Positions 31,667 through 33,413 of a stretch of DNA of 33,413 nt are shown here, piece by piece. The translations under genes were made by a program, and so were the position numbers. Each line of letters begins with the position of its first letter. Positions within the stretch are counted from its first letter, which is position 1. The stretch spans positions 1-33,413 of IMG/VR virus record IMGVR_UViG_3300044655_000745. One strand, 5' to 3'. Below the pieces are notes generated by a model that saw only the letters and a program-made list of their open reading frames with translations, searched no databases and was not told where the DNA came from. The stretch comes from a virus.

Positions 31667-32053
31667 ATGCTTGATAATTTAACTAATGATAATTTTATTT
31701 TGTATGCGGCGAGAAATTATATCTCGCCGCATTATATTGAACAGGAATTTTTTGCAGATCTAAAGCGAATTAAATATATAAAAAGGCTTATCCAGAAATA
31801 TAGTACTTCTGGAGAATTGCGAGAAAGATTAATTCTCAATCATATTATATTAGTGTATAATGTTTTTCAAACAGAATCTTGTACAAAAATGTTGTTTGTG
31901 AAAATTAGACCAAAAGATTATTCTTGCCTAAAAACCTTTTTGGTATATTTGAATTATATGCCAGATGTCATAAGAAATGTTAATGGGAAAAATATCATTT
32001 CTTCTGATATTCCAATAGATTTTAATGTAGCTAACGTATTGAGACAAATATGA
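31667..32053 (+). CDS. Conserved T4-like phage protein of unknown function
   Basis: A 128-residue mostly helical protein. FILYAARNYISPHYIEQEFFADLKRIKYIKRL, then SGELRERLILNHIILVYNVF and LKTFLVYLNYMP, is a strongly patterned sequence I recognise as a conserved hypothetical of many T4-like phages, without a known role. There are no membrane segments or catalytic motifs, though hydrophobic helices suggest oligomerisation. The ATG at 31667 has only a distant GAGG. The stop overlaps the next start (ATGA). Confidence 0.75.
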   Translation: MLDNLTNDNFILYAARNYISPHYIEQEFFADLKRIKYIKRLIQKYSTSGELRERLILNHIILVYNVFQTESCTKMLFVKIRPKDYSCLKTFLVYLNYMPDVIRNVNGKNIISSDIPIDFNVANVLRQI

Positions 32054-32259
32054 GTAAACTCAAGAAAATTAGAAAAATATTAAGGGAAATTAAACATATC
32101 AAAGAAGAAGGCGTTGCTGGAATTGCTCCGGTTAATTCCGTTGGATCTGGTAATATTGCTGGTGCTGTTCCTGGAGAATCTCCTCCAGTTAGATTAGCAA
32201 CTCCGAAAAAAAGAATCCCGGATTTCCCAAAACTTAGAAGATCAAAACCACAAATTTAA
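32050..32259 (+). CDS. Small protein with a PxNxxGxGxIAG motif
   Basis: A 69-residue protein. A basic helix (SKLKKIRKILREIKHIKEEG) leads into VAGIAPVNSVGSGNIAGAVPGESPP and a basic Pro-rich tail ending RRSKPQI. The PVNSVGSGNIAG block resembles short motifs I recall from several small late proteins of marine T4-like phages. Its meaning is unknown; a role as a linker or protease-cut peptide is possible. It is coupled to the gene before it by ATGA and lies 11 bases from the next. Confidence 0.6.
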   Translation: MSKLKKIRKILREIKHIKEEGVAGIAPVNSVGSGNIAGAVPGESPPVRLATPKKRIPDFPKLRRSKPQI

Positions 32260-32270
32260 GAGGAATTAAA

Positions 32271-32690
32271 ATGATTACATTTAGAGAAATTCATGAAGAA
32301 CTTGTTGAAGATGTACAAGATCCAAGTTCTGCAAAAGCAAAATGTGCTGAATTAATTGCAAGATGTAGAGCAGCTTCGACTGCCGCTCATTTTGCACATT
32401 TAATGACTCCAAGTTATGCTGCTCATATTGCTCTCAATGCATTTTACGATGGGATCATTCCATTAGTTGATACTGTTGCGGAATCATTCATTGGAAGATA
32501 TGGAAGATTTGAAGCATTTCCGAATGTCAAGGAAGCATCAACAGATGGATTACAGATTGTTGGTAATCTAACTAAATGGATTGATGCAAATAGAGCTATG
32601 ATTTCCGATCTTTCAGAAATTCAAAATGATATTGACACTATTCTTGCATTATGTAACTCTACTGCTTATAAACTAAGAGAACTCAAGTAA
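32271..32690 (+). CDS. Dps/ferritin-like helical phage protein (DUF5856-like)
   Basis: A 139-residue all-helical protein. The core RCRAASTAAHFAHLMTPSYAAHIALNAFYDGIIPLVDTVAESFIGRYG has His, Asp and Glu residues in a four-helix-bundle pattern that resembles ferritin/Dps proteins, as in the DUF5856-type conserved proteins of T4-like phages. Candidate metal-facing residues are His40, His43, His52, Asp60 and Glu70, but no canonical di-iron motif is proven. A GAGG site precedes the ATG. A virion or DNA-protection role has not been established. Confidence 0.72.
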   Translation: MITFREIHEELVEDVQDPSSAKAKCAELIARCRAASTAAHFAHLMTPSYAAHIALNAFYDGIIPLVDTVAESFIGRYGRFEAFPNVKEASTDGLQIVGNLTKWIDANRAMISDLSEIQNDIDTILALCNSTAYKLRELK

Positions 32691-32693
32691 TAT

Positions 32694-32834
32694 ATGACCA
32701 GTGAAGAACGATATGAAGTTTGCAAAAACTGCGAATTTTTTAATGTCGTTTTAAAATTGTGTGGAAAATGTGGTTGTTTTATGCCAGCAAAAGTCAAATT
32801 GAAAGATTCTAAATGTCCTGCTGGAAAATGGTAA
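32694..32834 (+). CDS. Small cysteine-rich (zinc-ribbon-like) protein
   Basis: A 46-residue protein with six cysteines: CKNC (10-13), CGKCGC (23-28) and Cys41 in CPAGKW at the end. The order C-x2-C, C-x2-C-x-C, C, closing with KW, is a small zinc-ribbon-like family that recurs in T4-like phages. It could bind Zn and contact RNA, DNA or protein; this is not shown. It starts 3 bases after the preceding stop and ends 4 bases before the next gene, so it fits the operon despite its length. Confidence 0.75.
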   Translation: MTSEERYEVCKNCEFFNVVLKLCGKCGCFMPAKVKLKDSKCPAGKW

Positions 32835-32838
32835 AAAT

Positions 32839-33413
32839 ATGGACTTTAAAAAAGAGTTCAAAAATAAATTAAAAGAACAAACCAAAGGACTGGATATACA
32901 AAAATCAAGTCCTTTGAGTCTATTTGATCAAATAAATGAAGAATATAATTCGGAAATTAATCGTAATCCAATATTAAAATTTAAAAAAACTCTATCAGAA
33001 TCTAAAAATGAAGTAACACAGAATGTTTCAATGTCGGGATTATTCGACTTATTGGAACAAACAAAAGAAGAGTTTCAAGAATTAAATAAAGAAGAATTAT
33101 CTGAAGTATTAATAGAAGAGGTGTTCTTTGAAAATGAAGAACCCTCAACAAAAGATTTAATATCTTTGGCAATGGATTCAATATCAAAAGAAGAATCTTC
33201 TAAATTTACCCAAGAACATACAAATCTTTTTTCTCAACCGGATTCAAAAAAACCAGATCCAAATATAAAAGCACTTCAAGCTAAACTAAAAATGCTTGAG
33301 GATTGGGTTTCGAAAATTTCAATGGCTGGTCCCGGAGGAGGCGAAGTTAATTTCAGGTATCTTGACGATGTTAATTCGGGTTCTATTGGGGAAAATAAAT
33401 ATCTAACATATAA
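32839..33413 (+). CDS. Large virion/tail protein, N-terminal part (3' truncated)
   Basis: The reading frame stays open for 191 codons to the right edge. The first 150 residues are charged, Glu/Lys/Ser-rich and helical. A short coil KALQAKLKMLEDWVSKIS (about 143-160) then leads into MAGPGGGEVNFRYLDDVNSGSIGENKYLTY. This coil followed by the GPGxGEVN-x-x-x-LDDV block is a hallmark of fibre, neck or baseplate-associated proteins in T4-like marine phages. The rest of the protein lies outside the window, so size and exact function cannot be stated. Confidence 0.75.
   Translation, partial: MDFKKEFKNKLKEQTKGLDIQKSSPLSLFDQINEEYNSEINRNPILKFKKTLSESKNEVTQNVSMSGLFDLLEQTKEEFQELNKEELSEVLIEEVFFENEEPSTKDLISLAMDSISKEESSKFTQEHTNLFSQPDSKKPDPNIKALQAKLKMLEDWVSKISMAGPGGGEVNFRYLDDVNSGSIGENKYLTY

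Noticed and set aside
1-33413. CRISPR array, tRNA genes, attachment sites
   Set aside because: No regularly spaced repeats, no tRNA-like cloverleaf and no lysogeny genes were seen.

Overview
The window is a continuous stretch of a T4-like (Tevenvirinae-type) myovirus genome, AT-rich, with essentially every gene on the + strand. The gene content and order (46, then 45-dsbA-44-62-regA, hsp20, dCMP deaminase, 43, uvsX, 41) resemble marine T4-like phages of cyanobacteria and SAR11-type bacteria. Hsp20, peptide deformylase, 2OG-Fe(II) oxygenase and a large surface-sugar island also fit a marine phage. The host cannot be fixed from the sequence. The window is cut inside gene 46 at the left and inside a virion-protein gene at the right.

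Region 1 (1-15.6 kb) is the DNA replication, recombination and nucleotide module. It holds gp46 (5' partial), peptide deformylase, ATP-dependent DNA ligase, a stand-alone glycosyltransferase, sliding clamp gp45, DsbA-like protein, clamp loader gp44/gp62, the translational repressor RegA, Hsp20, dCMP deaminase, DNA polymerase gp43, UvsX and helicase gp41, with several conserved small unknowns between them. Most of these genes have a GAGG-type ribosome binding site and short spacers or ATGA/TAATG overlaps. Between regA and hsp20 lies a 166-base leader with a T4 late promoter (TATAAATA), four hairpins and a final hairpin that pairs the hsp20 Shine-Dalgarno sequence with a UUGCU element. This is the layout of a ROSE-type RNA thermometer.

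Region 2 (15.6-29.0 kb) is a 16-gene co-directional sugar island starting at a near-consensus sigma70 promoter (TTGACA-N17-TATCAT). It encodes a deaminase-fold protein, seven known or probable glycosyltransferases (one a GT10 fucosyltransferase) and two deoxysugar routes. Route A is a GDP-sugar route: Gmd, GDP-L-fucose synthase, and a ColD-like PLP 3-dehydratase. Route B is an RmlB-like 4,6-dehydratase, an RfbH/E1-like PLP and [2Fe-2S] 3-dehydratase, a split TPP enzyme (E1-alpha/E1-beta-like) and an SDR reductase. Route B could build a two-carbon-branched 3,6-dideoxysugar of the yersiniose or octose kind. No sugar nucleotidyltransferase, flippase, polymerase or membrane protein is present, so the pathway probably feeds on host nucleotide sugars and host export machinery, or glycosylates phage material.

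Region 3 (29.0-33.4 kb) starts at a strong hairpin terminator that overlaps a second TATAAATA late promoter. It contains a P-loop protein, a basic protein, a third TATAAATA promoter, a virion-type protein and several small conserved phage proteins, including a Dps-like helical protein and a 46-residue cysteine-rich protein. It ends in a truncated coiled-coil structural gene. No tRNA, CRISPR, insertion sequence, integrase or attachment site was seen.
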